Shown here piece by piece: positions 51,356-58,554 of a stretch of DNA of 64,000 nucleotides. Below the pieces are notes generated by a model. The model was given only the letters and a program-made list of their open reading frames with translations, made no database searches and was not told the DNA's origin. Numbering within the stretch: the stretch's first letter is position 1; each line of letters starts with the position of its first letter. Location of the stretch: contig JANQES010000114.1 of assembly GCA_028278205.1 (NCBI GenBank), positions 48,537 through 112,536 on the forward strand. Direction: 5' to 3'. The position numbers were made by a program, and so were the translations under genes. This DNA comes from Rhodothermales bacterium. GTDB lineage: Bacteria > Bacteroidota > Rhodothermia > Rhodothermales > Bin80.

Positions 51356-51450
51356 AATATTAGAAAATACAATTTTATATCCATAAATAGATCGTACGTG
51401 ATTGTCCTTTAGCTTGATCTAGGCGTGGCGGTATGATCCCGGTTGTTCGT

Positions 51451-51505
51451 CCTTTTGGCTTGATCCCCCGGATCGGGGTCCGGGGCAGGCTCCGGACCAA
51501 AAGAT
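51451..51505. repeat. Inverted repeat CTTTTGG...CCAAAAG
   Basis: CTTTTGG(51452-51458) pairs with CCAAAAG (51497-51503); inner GATCCCCCGGATCGGGGTCC also folds on itself. Possible terminator for the hypothetical gene, though 100 bp away. Confidence 0.5.
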
Positions 51506-51660
51506 CAAGACGCTACCTGCTGGGCCTGAACTGCGCTCCGGCACGCGCTCAACGTTGAAACGCGCTGCTTCGTCGCTCAGACAGCAAATTTTCCTTGTTC
51601 GCGTGCCTGCGCTCCGTTCCGAGACGGCCCACCGGCTAAGGTCGGCTTTTTCTTTTTCCT

Positions 51661-51756
51661 CTTAGCTCTTCTCCGCTGGCTCTTCGCTTATCGCCCTTCT
51701 CCCTTCGCCCATCACCCCTTCTCCCCCTCTCCCTTTCCCCCTCTCCCCCTTTCCCC
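51661..51756. repeat. CT-rich heptamer run, single arm
   Basis: CTCTTCT, CCCTTCG, CTCCCCC-type units running to CCCCTTTCCCC. No purine-rich partner arm is present nearby. Confidence 0.6.
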
Positions 51757-51966
51757 AAATCCCCACTCGCCACATCTCACTGGCCATTCCCCAAAAAAAT
51801 CCCCGTCTTGATGTTACCTTCCCGCGCTTCGGCGCGGCTGAAGACAATTACCCTCATCCCGTGAAGCGGAACGCAAGGAGGCCTTCCGCTTACAAGGCGG
51901 CTCCCGGACGATACACCCGCGCCGCCGGTACTGCCCCTGATATCACCCACGTACGACAGGTTCTGC

Positions 51967-53115
51967 ATGCGCCTGCTGCTGATCTCTCAGGACTTCCCGC
52001 CCGACGTGGGCGGCACGCAAACCTATGCCTATGAACTGGCACGGCGTCTGGCGGATCGGTGCGAAGACTTTGCCGTGATTGCGCCCGACTTGCCCGGAGC
52101 CGAAGCCGTAGATGCCACGCTGCCCTGCGAGGTCGTCCGCGTGCCGGCTACGCACAACGGCTTCGGCTTCGAAGTGTGGAAGCCGGTGCTCAAGTTGACC
52201 CGGCGGCGTGGGTTCGAAGCGGCTTTGCACGTCCAGTGGTCGTCGGCGCCGTCGACGATTTTTGCAGCGAAGCCGTTGGGCGGGCTGCGTCATATCTTTG
52301 TGGCGGCGCACGGGCGCGAGTTGCTGATCGATCCGTTGGTGGGCAAACGCGTGCTGCGGGCGCTCTACCACCGGGCGCGCGCTTATGTGATGCGCAAGGC
52401 CGATGCGCTTTTCCCGGTCAGCGAATACACCCGCCAGTTGCTCCTCGAACGCGGCGTGCCGCCCGAACGCATCACGGTCATCAACAACGGCGCCGACCCC
52501 GATCACTTCCACCCGACGGACGCCCAGGACCTGCGCGACGAACTCGGCCTCAATGGCCATAAAGTCGTCCTGACTGTCAGCCGGCTCGTGCATCGCAAGG
52601 GCATAGACACGGTGCTGCGCGCCTTGCCGCAGGTGGCCCGCCGCATCCCAGACGTACAGTACCTCGTCGGCGGCCACGGCCCCGACCGCGAACGCCTCGA
52701 ATCGCTCACGCACGACTTGAATCTGAGCGACCGCGTGCGTTTTGTCGGCGCCATCCCGCACAAAGACTTGCACCGCTACTACAACGCCTGCGACGTGTTC
52801 GTGATGCCCTCGCGGGAAGAACGACCGTACGTCGAAGGCTTCGGCATCGCGTTTTTGGAAGCTAACGCGTGCGGCAAGCCGGTCGTCGGGGCGCGTACCG
52901 GCGGTATCCCCGACGCGGTGCGCCACGGCGAAACGGGTCTGCTCGTCGAACCCGACGACGAATCGGGCCTGGCCGACGCCCTCACGCAACTGCTCTGCGA
53001 CCCGCCGCTGGCAACCCGCCTGGGCCGCAACGGACGCCGCCGCGTCCGCGAAGAAGCCACCTGGCAACACGTCGCCCAACAACTCTACGACGCCATGACC
53101 GAACGAATGAAGTGA
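51967..53115 (+). CDS. Glycosyltransferase family 4 protein
   Basis: 382 residues (MRLLLISQDFPPDVGGTQTYAYELARRL). GT-B fold: acceptor domain, linker FPVSEYTRQLLLERGVPPERITVINNGADPDHFHP, donor domain VVLTVSRLVHRKGIDTVLRAL, and YVEGFGIAFLEANACGKPVVGARTGG with E-x7-E. Related in layout to the GT4 genes at 37.6-40.2 kb. Alone in its unit; a TCCAAAA heptamer arm follows its stop. Confidence 0.93.
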   Translation: MRLLLISQDFPPDVGGTQTYAYELARRLADRCEDFAVIAPDLPGAEAVDATLPCEVVRVPATHNGFGFEVWKPVLKLTRRRGFEAALHVQWSSAPSTIFAAKPLGGLRHIFVAAHGRELLIDPLVGKRVLRALYHRARAYVMRKADALFPVSEYTRQLLLERGVPPERITVINNGADPDHFHPTDAQDLRDELGLNGHKVVLTVSRLVHRKGIDTVLRALPQVARRIPDVQYLVGGHGPDRERLESLTHDLNLSDRVRFVGAIPHKDLHRYYNACDVFVMPSREERPYVEGFGIAFLEANACGKPVVGARTGGIPDAVRHGETGLLVEPDDESGLADALTQLLCDPPLATRLGRNGRRRVREEATWQHVAQQLYDAMTERMK

Positions 53116-53128
53116 TTTCGGAAATTTA

Positions 53129-53163
53129 CCAATCCAAAATCCAAAATCTAAAATCCAAAATTC
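53129..53163. repeat. TCCAAAA heptamer run, single arm
   Basis: CCAATCCAAAATCCAAAATC-type units, same family and orientation as the right arms at 4006 and 9976, but with no matching left arm. Lies between the converging GT4 and DUF3047 genes and overlaps the DUF3047 stop. Confidence 0.7.
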
Positions 53164-53896
53164 ACTCCATGAGGGTGATGTTGTCGAAATCGACCTCCGC
53201 GTCGTCGCCGGTGTTGTCTGAGTCGCTCCAGAGCATGATCGAGAGGGGGCGTTCGGGCGGTTCCGAGCCGAAGACCTTGCAGTAGTCGGCCATCACGTCG
53301 CGCTCGATGGTCATCCATTCGCCGAAGCCATCGGCGGCGGAGGCGACGACGATGACTTTCATCCGGCCCAGGTTGTACGATTTCACCGTGCCCACCGGCA
53401 GCGTCGAACTGTAGGTGTACTTGATCTGCCTGGGGCCGAGCAGGCGATTCATCGCGAAGACAACGTAGACGGCGCCGCCGGTGTCGTTGAGCCTGTTGCG
53501 CGTCTCGTCGGCGCCTTTGGGCAAGGCGTTGGCCCGCCAGTCCCACCGCAGTTTCGGATGCGCACTCAGATCCCACCCGAGGCCCTCCTGCGCCGGCATG
53601 ATGATGCGCACCGACTCGCCCTTGGCGTAGGCACGGACGAACTGATTGCCGTTCTCCTTGACGATGAAAAAACGCTCGTTAGGCCGCATATGCTGGGGTT
53701 CAACAAAGACGACCTCCTTCTTTTCGTCGAGATATTTCCACTTCGTGGGCAGGCCGTCGGGTTGATAGGCTTCGAAGTCATCGACCAGGACGGAGCCGGG
53801 CGGCGGGGATGAGGCCGGCGTGTGCAGCAAGAAGCCGGCAAGGAACAGGCTCAAGGCCCCCCAAATGATGCCGTGTATACTCATTTTCTGATACAT
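53162..53896 (-). CDS. Secreted DUF3047-domain protein
   Basis: 244 residues from ATG 53896 with signal sequence MYQKMSIHGIIWGALSLFLAGFLL. DUF3047 marks: VLVDDFEAYQPDGLPTKWKY, FIVKENGNQFVRAYAKGES, PKLRWDWRANALPKGADE, IKYTYSSTLPVGT and DSDNTGDDAEVDFDNI at the end. A beta-sandwich-like extracytoplasmic protein of unknown function. A clear paralogue is at 57521. Alternative start ATG 53884. Confidence 0.9.
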   Translation of the reverse strand: MYQKMSIHGIIWGALSLFLAGFLLHTPASSPPPGSVLVDDFEAYQPDGLPTKWKYLDEKKEVVFVEPQHMRPNERFFIVKENGNQFVRAYAKGESVRIIMPAQEGLGWDLSAHPKLRWDWRANALPKGADETRNRLNDTGGAVYVVFAMNRLLGPRQIKYTYSSTLPVGTVKSYNLGRMKVIVVASAADGFGEWMTIERDVMADYCKVFGSEPPERPLSIMLWSDSDNTGDDAEVDFDNITLME

Positions 53897-53959
53897 CTTG
53901 TGATGAAAACGACCCTTTCCGGATGATCGGTTGTACGCCGGGACGCGCCTGATTGTCCC

Positions 53960-54120
53960 AATTAAGTGCAATCAAGGAGAAGGGGATAGGCGGTTGCACC
54001 TTGGCCCTGCCTCTCGTACTGCGTGTTGCGTACTGCGTATCGGTTGGCACCCTTACGCAATACGAAGTACGCAGTAAGCAATCCCTTCAATCCCCAATAA
54101 CTCATTTGATTGCACTTAAT
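53960..54120. repeat. Nested inverted repeat (ATTAAGTGCAATCA outer, TACTGCG inner)
   Basis: Outer perfect 14-bp arms ATTAAGTGCAATCA / TGATTGCACTTAAT; inner arms of 7-bp units GTACTGCGTGTTGCGTACTG.. and TACGCAATACGAAGTACGC... The outer pair resembles a mobile-element end but there is no target duplication visible. Confidence 0.8.
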
Positions 54121-54160
54121 AACAAATCAAGCAGAGGGTATACGTAAATATGATGGGGGC

Positions 54161-54203
54161 AAAAAAAAGGCTACGCACGCACCCCGGGGGCACGGGCGTA
54201 GCC
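54161..54203 (-). terminator. Terminator after the six-repeat protein gene
   Basis: On the minus strand GGCTACGC... pairs with GCGTAGCC around a GC-rich centre and is followed by eight Ts. It lies 35 bp past the stop of the six-repeat protein. Confidence 0.85.
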
Positions 54204-54237
54204 TCGTACAGTCATCATGCAACAGCCGGTCAATCGC

Positions 54238-55164
54238 CTAGAAATCGACCCCGTCCGACGAACGAGAGATGTTGATATTTCTGTCGTTCTTGCCGATCCA
54301 GCCGAGGTAGATGTAGTCCCAATCGGCATAGAGCGTAGGCGATTTTTCGGTGACGTGGTCGGTGCGGATCTTCGCGCGCCAGTCCACGCCTTCGTCCGAG
54401 CGCATGATGTTGATCTTCTCGTTGCCCTCGCCGACCCAGGTCAGAAAGAGCCGGTCGTCGAACGAAGCCAGCGCCGGGCCGTCGTCGCTCGTCTCGTCCA
54501 GGCGCACTTTGGCGCCCCAGTCGATGCCGTCGCGCGAGCGCATGACGTTAAGCTTGTCATTGCCCTCGCCGTTCCAGGCAATGTAGAGGCGTCCGTTATG
54601 CGCCGTGATAGCCGGGCGATCCGAGGTCGTTTCTTCGAGGCGGGTCTTGTTTTGCCAGTCCACGCCGTCGCGCGAGGAGATGATGTTGATCTTGTGGTTG
54701 CCGCGCCCGCGCCAGATCATATAGATGCGTCCATCCAGATAGGTCAGCCCCGGTTCGAGGCCGCTCTCGTCGTCGTGGCGGATCTTGGTGCGCCAGTCTA
54801 TGGCATCGCGCGAGCGCATGGTGTTGAGCTTTTCATTGCCCTGCCCGGTCCAGGCGATGTAGATGTACTCGCCGTCCGAGGTCAACGCCGGGGGATGGTC
54901 GCTGCGTTCGTCGAGCCGGATCTTGGCCCGCCAGTCGATGCCGTCGCGCGACTGCTTGACGTTGATATTGCCGTCGGTGCCGATCCAGGCCACGACCAGG
55001 ATGTCGAGGCCTTCTTCTTCGTTGACGTGGTGGACAATAGCCGGGCCGTAGTTGCTGTTCTCGTCCAGGCGCAGCTTGAATTGGGCGTATAGCGGCGTGC
55101 TCGTCATCGCCAGGGCGGCAAACAGGATGATGAACACGGCGGTTTTCCTGATAACGTTCGACAT
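54238..55164 (-). CDS. Secreted six-repeat beta-propeller-like protein
   Basis: 308 residues from ATG 55164 with signal peptide MSNVIRKTAVFIILFAALAM. Almost the entire mature protein is six repeats of about 46 residues with the consensus RAKIRLDE-S--PAL-----IYIAW-G-GN-KIN-MRSRDGIDW. The SRDGIDW end of each unit resembles the Asp-box turn of sialidase-type propellers. The gene ends exactly at the sixth DGVDF. A six-bladed propeller is the expected fold. Role unknown; secreted binding protein likely. Confidence 0.85.
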   Translation of the reverse strand: MSNVIRKTAVFIILFAALAMTSTPLYAQFKLRLDENSNYGPAIVHHVNEEEGLDILVVAWIGTDGNINVKQSRDGIDWRAKIRLDERSDHPPALTSDGEYIYIAWTGQGNEKLNTMRSRDAIDWRTKIRHDDESGLEPGLTYLDGRIYMIWRGRGNHKINIISSRDGVDWQNKTRLEETTSDRPAITAHNGRLYIAWNGEGNDKLNVMRSRDGIDWGAKVRLDETSDDGPALASFDDRLFLTWVGEGNEKINIMRSDEGVDWRAKIRTDHVTEKSPTLYADWDYIYLGWIGKNDRNINISRSSDGVDF

Positions 55165-55508
55165 TGATGCCTCCATCGATAGTCGATACTGTGGGGGTGA
55201 GTGTCCTGTCCGCTTCCGTAGAGCAGGCTCCACGATGCCGGATCCGATAAAGCCGGGTGAAGACCTTCTCGGAGGATCGGCAATCCCCTGGAAAGTATTA
55301 ATTACGGGTTATTTTGTGCAATTTCAACTGATGTTCTGCGAAGATAAAGGTGAATCGGACGCCCCTCGTTTGATGATTGATTGATGCGCTATTCCGTTTA
55401 CTATTTCGACGTGATCGCAGATATCGGATAGCCGATAGCGGATTTTTTTCTTTTCGATGATCGGACAGCCGCCTTCTTCCAACTCTTTTTTTAACTGGAA
55501 ATGGCCGG
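55165..55508. other. Gap between DsbD-domain gene and six-repeat gene
   Basis: Contains a short GATAGCC-type heptamer repeat near 55387-55444 and otherwise unremarkable sequence. No gene seen. Confidence 0.4.
55387..55444. repeat. GATAGCC heptamer repeat
   Basis: CGCTATTCCGTTTACTATTT on the left, and GATATCG GATAGCC GATAGCG GAT on the right, weakly complementary. Same family as 45127-45203. Confidence 0.6.
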
Positions 55509-56132
55509 TCATCCATCAACAATTTCAACAGAAATCGGCACGTCGACCGTAGACGGGCGCAGGCAGACTTCGTCGTTGCACGCCTGCACGCGCAGCCGGC
55601 TCTCCAGCGTATGCGTGCCCGGCGCGAGGGTCTCGGCAGCGCGCATCGCCAGGATGATGGCGATCTCGCCTTCGTAGACAGCCAGCGTGTCGTCGGCAAA
55701 GGCAAAAGTGCGGAATAGCGGATCGGGATAATACGCGGCCTCCACCCGAAGATCCTCACTCGGCTCGACGTCGAGCGTGGTGCCGATGAGGTATTTCATC
55801 GAAGGCTCGTGGGCGTTGACGTGCCAGCCCTCTGCCACGCGCACCATCACAAACACCTCGAACGTCGTTCCGGCCTGCGCGCCATCTCTCGGCAGCCGCA
55901 CCGCCACGTCCACCACGTCCGCACTCGCCGATGGCTGCGCGCCGTCAACGGAAAACGAAGACGGCAACCCCTGCGCCTGAGCCGGTTGAATGAAGAGGAT
56001 GCAACCGCAGATGAACGCTGATAAACGCAGATGGATGGGGATACGGCAACCGCAGATGAGCGCAGATAGGCGCAGATGGATGAGGATGAGCACAGATGAA
56101 TAGCCATTGGAAAGACGATCTGCGCAGGTCAT
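55509..56132 (-). CDS. Orphan DsbD N-terminal (thiol-disulfide interchange) domain protein
   Basis: About 207 residues from ATG 56132. The folded part (last 140 residues) matches the periplasmic alpha domain of DsbD: VDVAVRLPRDGAQAGTTFEV, EGWHVNAHEPSM, and the paired cysteines in VQACNDEVCLRP, which in DsbD pass electrons to periplasmic partners. The membrane and thioredoxin parts of DsbD are absent. The N-terminal 60 residues are translated repeat sequence (HLRLSALICG, HLRLSAFICGC) joined to ILFIQPAQAQ, which looks like the end of a signal peptide. So the repeat seems to have replaced the original start and supplied a hydrophobic leader. Start uncertain. Confidence 0.6.
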   Translation of the reverse strand: MTCADRLSNGYSSVLILIHLRLSALICGCRIPIHLRLSAFICGCILFIQPAQAQGLPSSFSVDGAQPSASADVVDVAVRLPRDGAQAGTTFEVFVMVRVAEGWHVNAHEPSMKYLIGTTLDVEPSEDLRVEAAYYPDPLFRTFAFADDTLAVYEGEIAIILAMRAAETLAPGTHTLESRLRVQACNDEVCLRPSTVDVPISVEIVDG

Positions 56133-56228
56133 CGGCGTCTGCCTGCGTTTATCTGCGGGTGCAGGGATGCATTTAGCGAGGCGACCTGTGCAAATCATCT
56201 GTGTCCATCTGCGTTTATCTGCGGTTGC
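55993..56228. repeat. Dispersed 10-bp repeat (GCAGATGAAC / GATAAACGCA family), inverted
   Basis: Left part has GCAGATGAACGCTGATAAAC-type units twice, right part the complement (TGCGTTTATCTGCGG, TCTGCGTTTATCTGCGG). The family, translating to HLRLSAFICG, appears in many unrelated genomes. Here it spans the 5' end of the DsbD-domain gene and the 3' end of the trans-sulfuration gene. Confidence 0.85.
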
Positions 56229-57406
56229 AAAACAGCCAGGTGAGCCAGGGCTTGTTCGAGATCGTCGATCAAATCGTCGGGGTCTTCGATGCCGGTGGAG
56301 TACCGGATGAGGCTTTCGGGAATCCCCATCGCCGCGCGTTCTTCCGGCGAGCATTCGACGTGGCTGGTCGTAGCCGGCGGCCCGACGACCGTCTCGACCG
56401 CGCCCAGGTTGGCGGCGCGATGGGCGAACCGCAGGCGCGGCAACAACGCGCGGACAGCCTCGAAACCGCCCTGCACCTGGAAACTCAACACCCCGCCGAA
56501 CCCGCTCATCTGACGCCGGGCCACGTCGTGATGCGGATGCGTCTCCAGGCCGGGGTAAAAAACGTGGGTGACGGCGGGATGATCATCCAGATACCGGGCG
56601 ATACGCAGCGCACTCTCGTTCTGCTGGCGCACGCGCAGGTGCAACGTCTTCATCCCCCGAAGCAGCAGATACGCCGCATTCGGATCGAGCGCCGCGCCGG
56701 TGATTTCGCGGAAATGGTAGATCCGCCCGATGACCTCCGCCCCGCCGCAGACGACGCCGCCGAGGGCATCGGCGTGGCCGCCGAGAAACTTGGTGGCGCT
56801 GTGAAGGACCAGATCCGCCCCCAGATCGAGCGGCTGCTGGTTGATAGGCGTGGCGAACGTGTTATCGACCACCACCTGCGCCCCGACGGCATGCGCCGCC
56901 TCGGCCAGCCGCGCCAGATCGACGACTTTCAGCGTCGGGTTTGTCGGGCTTTCGAGATACAAAACCTGGCATCCGGACGCCACGGCGGCTTCAATCGCCT
57001 CGAAATCATCCGTCTCGCACAGCGTCACGTCGATCTGAAATTTAGGCAGGAAATCGAGGAAAAGCTGGCTCGTGCCGCCGTAGCAATCTTTCACCGACAC
57101 GACGCGGTCGCCGGGGGCGAGCAGAGCGAAGAGGGTGTTGCTGATGGCGGCCATGCCGCTGGCAAAGCTCGTCGCCGCCTCGGCCCCTTCGAGGCAACGA
57201 ACCTTTTCCTCGAAGGCCTGCACCGTGGGATTGGTGTTGCGGCTGTAGATGTGCCCCGGCTCTTGCCCCTTCGCCACGTCGAGCCAGTCATCCACATCCA
57301 GATAACCGAACGAGACGCTGTGGACGACGGGGACCTGGGTGGCCTGTTCCCAGAACGGCCCCTGCTCGCCGCCCCAGACGGCCAGAGTGCCAGGTTTCGG
57401 GTCCAT
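56195..57406 (-). CDS. Trans-sulfuration family PLP enzyme (cystathionine gamma-synthase/lyase-like)
   Basis: 403 residues. PLP-binding lysine in HSATKFLGGHADAL (near 207), the N-terminal SRNTNPTVQAFEEKVRCLEGAEAATSFASGMAAI, VVVDNTFATPINQQPLDLGADLV and the C-terminal VGPPATTSHVECSPEERAAMGIPESLIRYSTGIED block. It forms or breaks C-S bonds in methionine/cysteine metabolism; whether it uses cystathionine or O-acetylhomoserine cannot be told from sequence. The natural protein should end near DLEQALAHL; the last dozen residues (VLQPQINADGHR) and the stop come from the dispersed repeat. Confidence 0.93.
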   Translation of the reverse strand: MDPKPGTLAVWGGEQGPFWEQATQVPVVHSVSFGYLDVDDWLDVAKGQEPGHIYSRNTNPTVQAFEEKVRCLEGAEAATSFASGMAAISNTLFALLAPGDRVVSVKDCYGGTSQLFLDFLPKFQIDVTLCETDDFEAIEAAVASGCQVLYLESPTNPTLKVVDLARLAEAAHAVGAQVVVDNTFATPINQQPLDLGADLVLHSATKFLGGHADALGGVVCGGAEVIGRIYHFREITGAALDPNAAYLLLRGMKTLHLRVRQQNESALRIARYLDDHPAVTHVFYPGLETHPHHDVARRQMSGFGGVLSFQVQGGFEAVRALLPRLRFAHRAANLGAVETVVGPPATTSHVECSPEERAAMGIPESLIRYSTGIEDPDDLIDDLEQALAHLAVLQPQINADGHR

Positions 57407-57413
57407 TTGATCG

Positions 57414-57515
57414 GGTGTTTTAGTGTTTCAGTGTTTTAGTGTTTTAGTGTTTCAGTGCCTGGGCCTTATAAGTGATTAAACTAAAACACTTTAACACCAT
57501 AACACTAAAACACTC
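57414..57515. repeat. Inverted 8-bp repeat (GTGTTTTA / CACTAAAA family)
   Basis: Left: GTGTTTTA GTGTTTCA GTGTTTTA GTGTTTTA GTGTTTCA; right: CTAAAACA CTTTAACA CCATAACA CTAAAACA. Between the trans-sulfuration and DUF3047 genes. Clean 8-bp period. Confidence 0.85.
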
Positions 57516-57520
57516 TACGC

Positions 57521-58252
57521 CTACCGCCTCGGCAGCAGCACGATATTGTCGAAATCGACTTCGGCGACGCTTTCGGTGTCGTTCGAGTCGCTCCAGAGGG
57601 TGATCAGCACGGGGCGTTCCGGCGGTTCTTTGCGGAAGATGCGCTTGTAATCGGCCACCACGTCGCGTTCGATGGTGATCCAGTCGCCGTGGCCGTTGGC
57701 GCCGGTGGAGACCACGAGCGCCCGCAACGGGCCAAACTTGACGACCGTGCCGATGGGCAGCGTCGAGCTGTAGGTGTATTTGATGCTCCGAGGCCGTCCC
57801 AGCCAGTCACTACCGAAGGTGACGTAAAACGCCGCGCCGGTGTCGTTCTTCTTCTCCTCGTTAGCACCCACGGGCAGCTTGTGCGCGCGCCACTCCCACC
57901 GCAGGCGCGGGTGCGTCCGCAGGTTCCACTCAAAATCGTACCCCGCCTCGCCGTTGACCAGCGAGATGCGCTGCGACTCGCTCTCGGTGTAGCCGCGCAA
58001 GACTTTGTTGCCGCCGTCCTGGACGATGAAAAACTTCTCCCGGTCGTTCATCACCAGATCGAACGACTTGGGCTTGCGGTTACTGCGTTCGAGATATTTC
58101 CACCGCTTCGGATACGCGCCGGGGCGCCCATCCTCAAAGTCATCGACGACGATGGGCGCGGCAGCACGCGGCGGCTCAACCGGCTCCGGCTTTCCCGTGA
58201 ACGTGAGGGCGAGGACGAGCAGGCTCGCCAAAATGGATATGTTCAATCGCAT
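57521..58252 (-). CDS. Secreted DUF3047-domain protein (paralogue)
   Basis: 243 residues with signal sequence MRLNISILASLLVLALTFTG. Same domain as the protein at 53162: IVVDDFEDGRPGAYPKRWKYL, FIVQDGGNKVLRGYTESES, PRLRWEWRAHKLPVGANE, IKYTYSSTLPIGT, WSDSNDTESVAEVDFDNIVL. The two genes lie about 4 kb apart on the same strand with the propeller, DsbD-domain and trans-sulfuration genes between. Confidence 0.9.
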   Translation of the reverse strand: MRLNISILASLLVLALTFTGKPEPVEPPRAAAPIVVDDFEDGRPGAYPKRWKYLERSNRKPKSFDLVMNDREKFFIVQDGGNKVLRGYTESESQRISLVNGEAGYDFEWNLRTHPRLRWEWRAHKLPVGANEEKKNDTGAAFYVTFGSDWLGRPRSIKYTYSSTLPIGTVVKFGPLRALVVSTGANGHGDWITIERDVVADYKRIFRKEPPERPVLITLWSDSNDTESVAEVDFDNIVLLPRR

Positions 58253-58554
58253 AGCGAGGTGATAATCGTTGCGTCAAAAATGAACCGGGCCGCCGGGTGT
58301 CTGTTCGGCTGGACGGCCCGTCTTCCCGGTACACCCGGTATCCGCCAAAGATCCGGACCACGGAGACGGGATGCCGAATTGCACAAACCATGCCGCCGTC
58401 ACCCGGCCTCTCGTAACGATCTAAAAACCGCCCCACGCGGCACGACGAAGTGGCCGCCATCGATTATCTTTGCTACACTTCCCCGATAAACAGCCCCCAT
58501 CGACGCGTTTTTTTGCACAACGAGACAGCGTTTTAATACAAATGGAATTCGGCC
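58253..58554. promoter_or_regulatory. Divergent intergenic region before the DUF4062-STAND gene
   Basis: About 300 bp between divergent genes. It must carry promoters for both; none was assigned with confidence. No tandem repeat of the types seen elsewhere. Confidence 0.3.

Larger units (their letters stand above)
51356..51966. other. 610-bp gene-free region
   Basis: Holds an inverted repeat at 51451-51505 (CTTTTGG..CCAAAAG arms with GATCCCCC/GGGGTC inside), a GC-rich segment with no recognised feature, and a CT-rich heptamer run at 51661-51756. No open frame with coding character was seen. Confidence 0.45.

Noticed and set aside
51661..51847. Minus-strand ORF of 61 codons rich in Gly, Glu and Arg
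   Set aside because: It is translated GA-rich repeat and shows no other coding sign.
53960..54120. MITE or insertion sequence suggested by 14-bp terminal inverted repeats
   Set aside because: No transposase, no visible target duplication, and the interior is the same heptamer design as other gaps.
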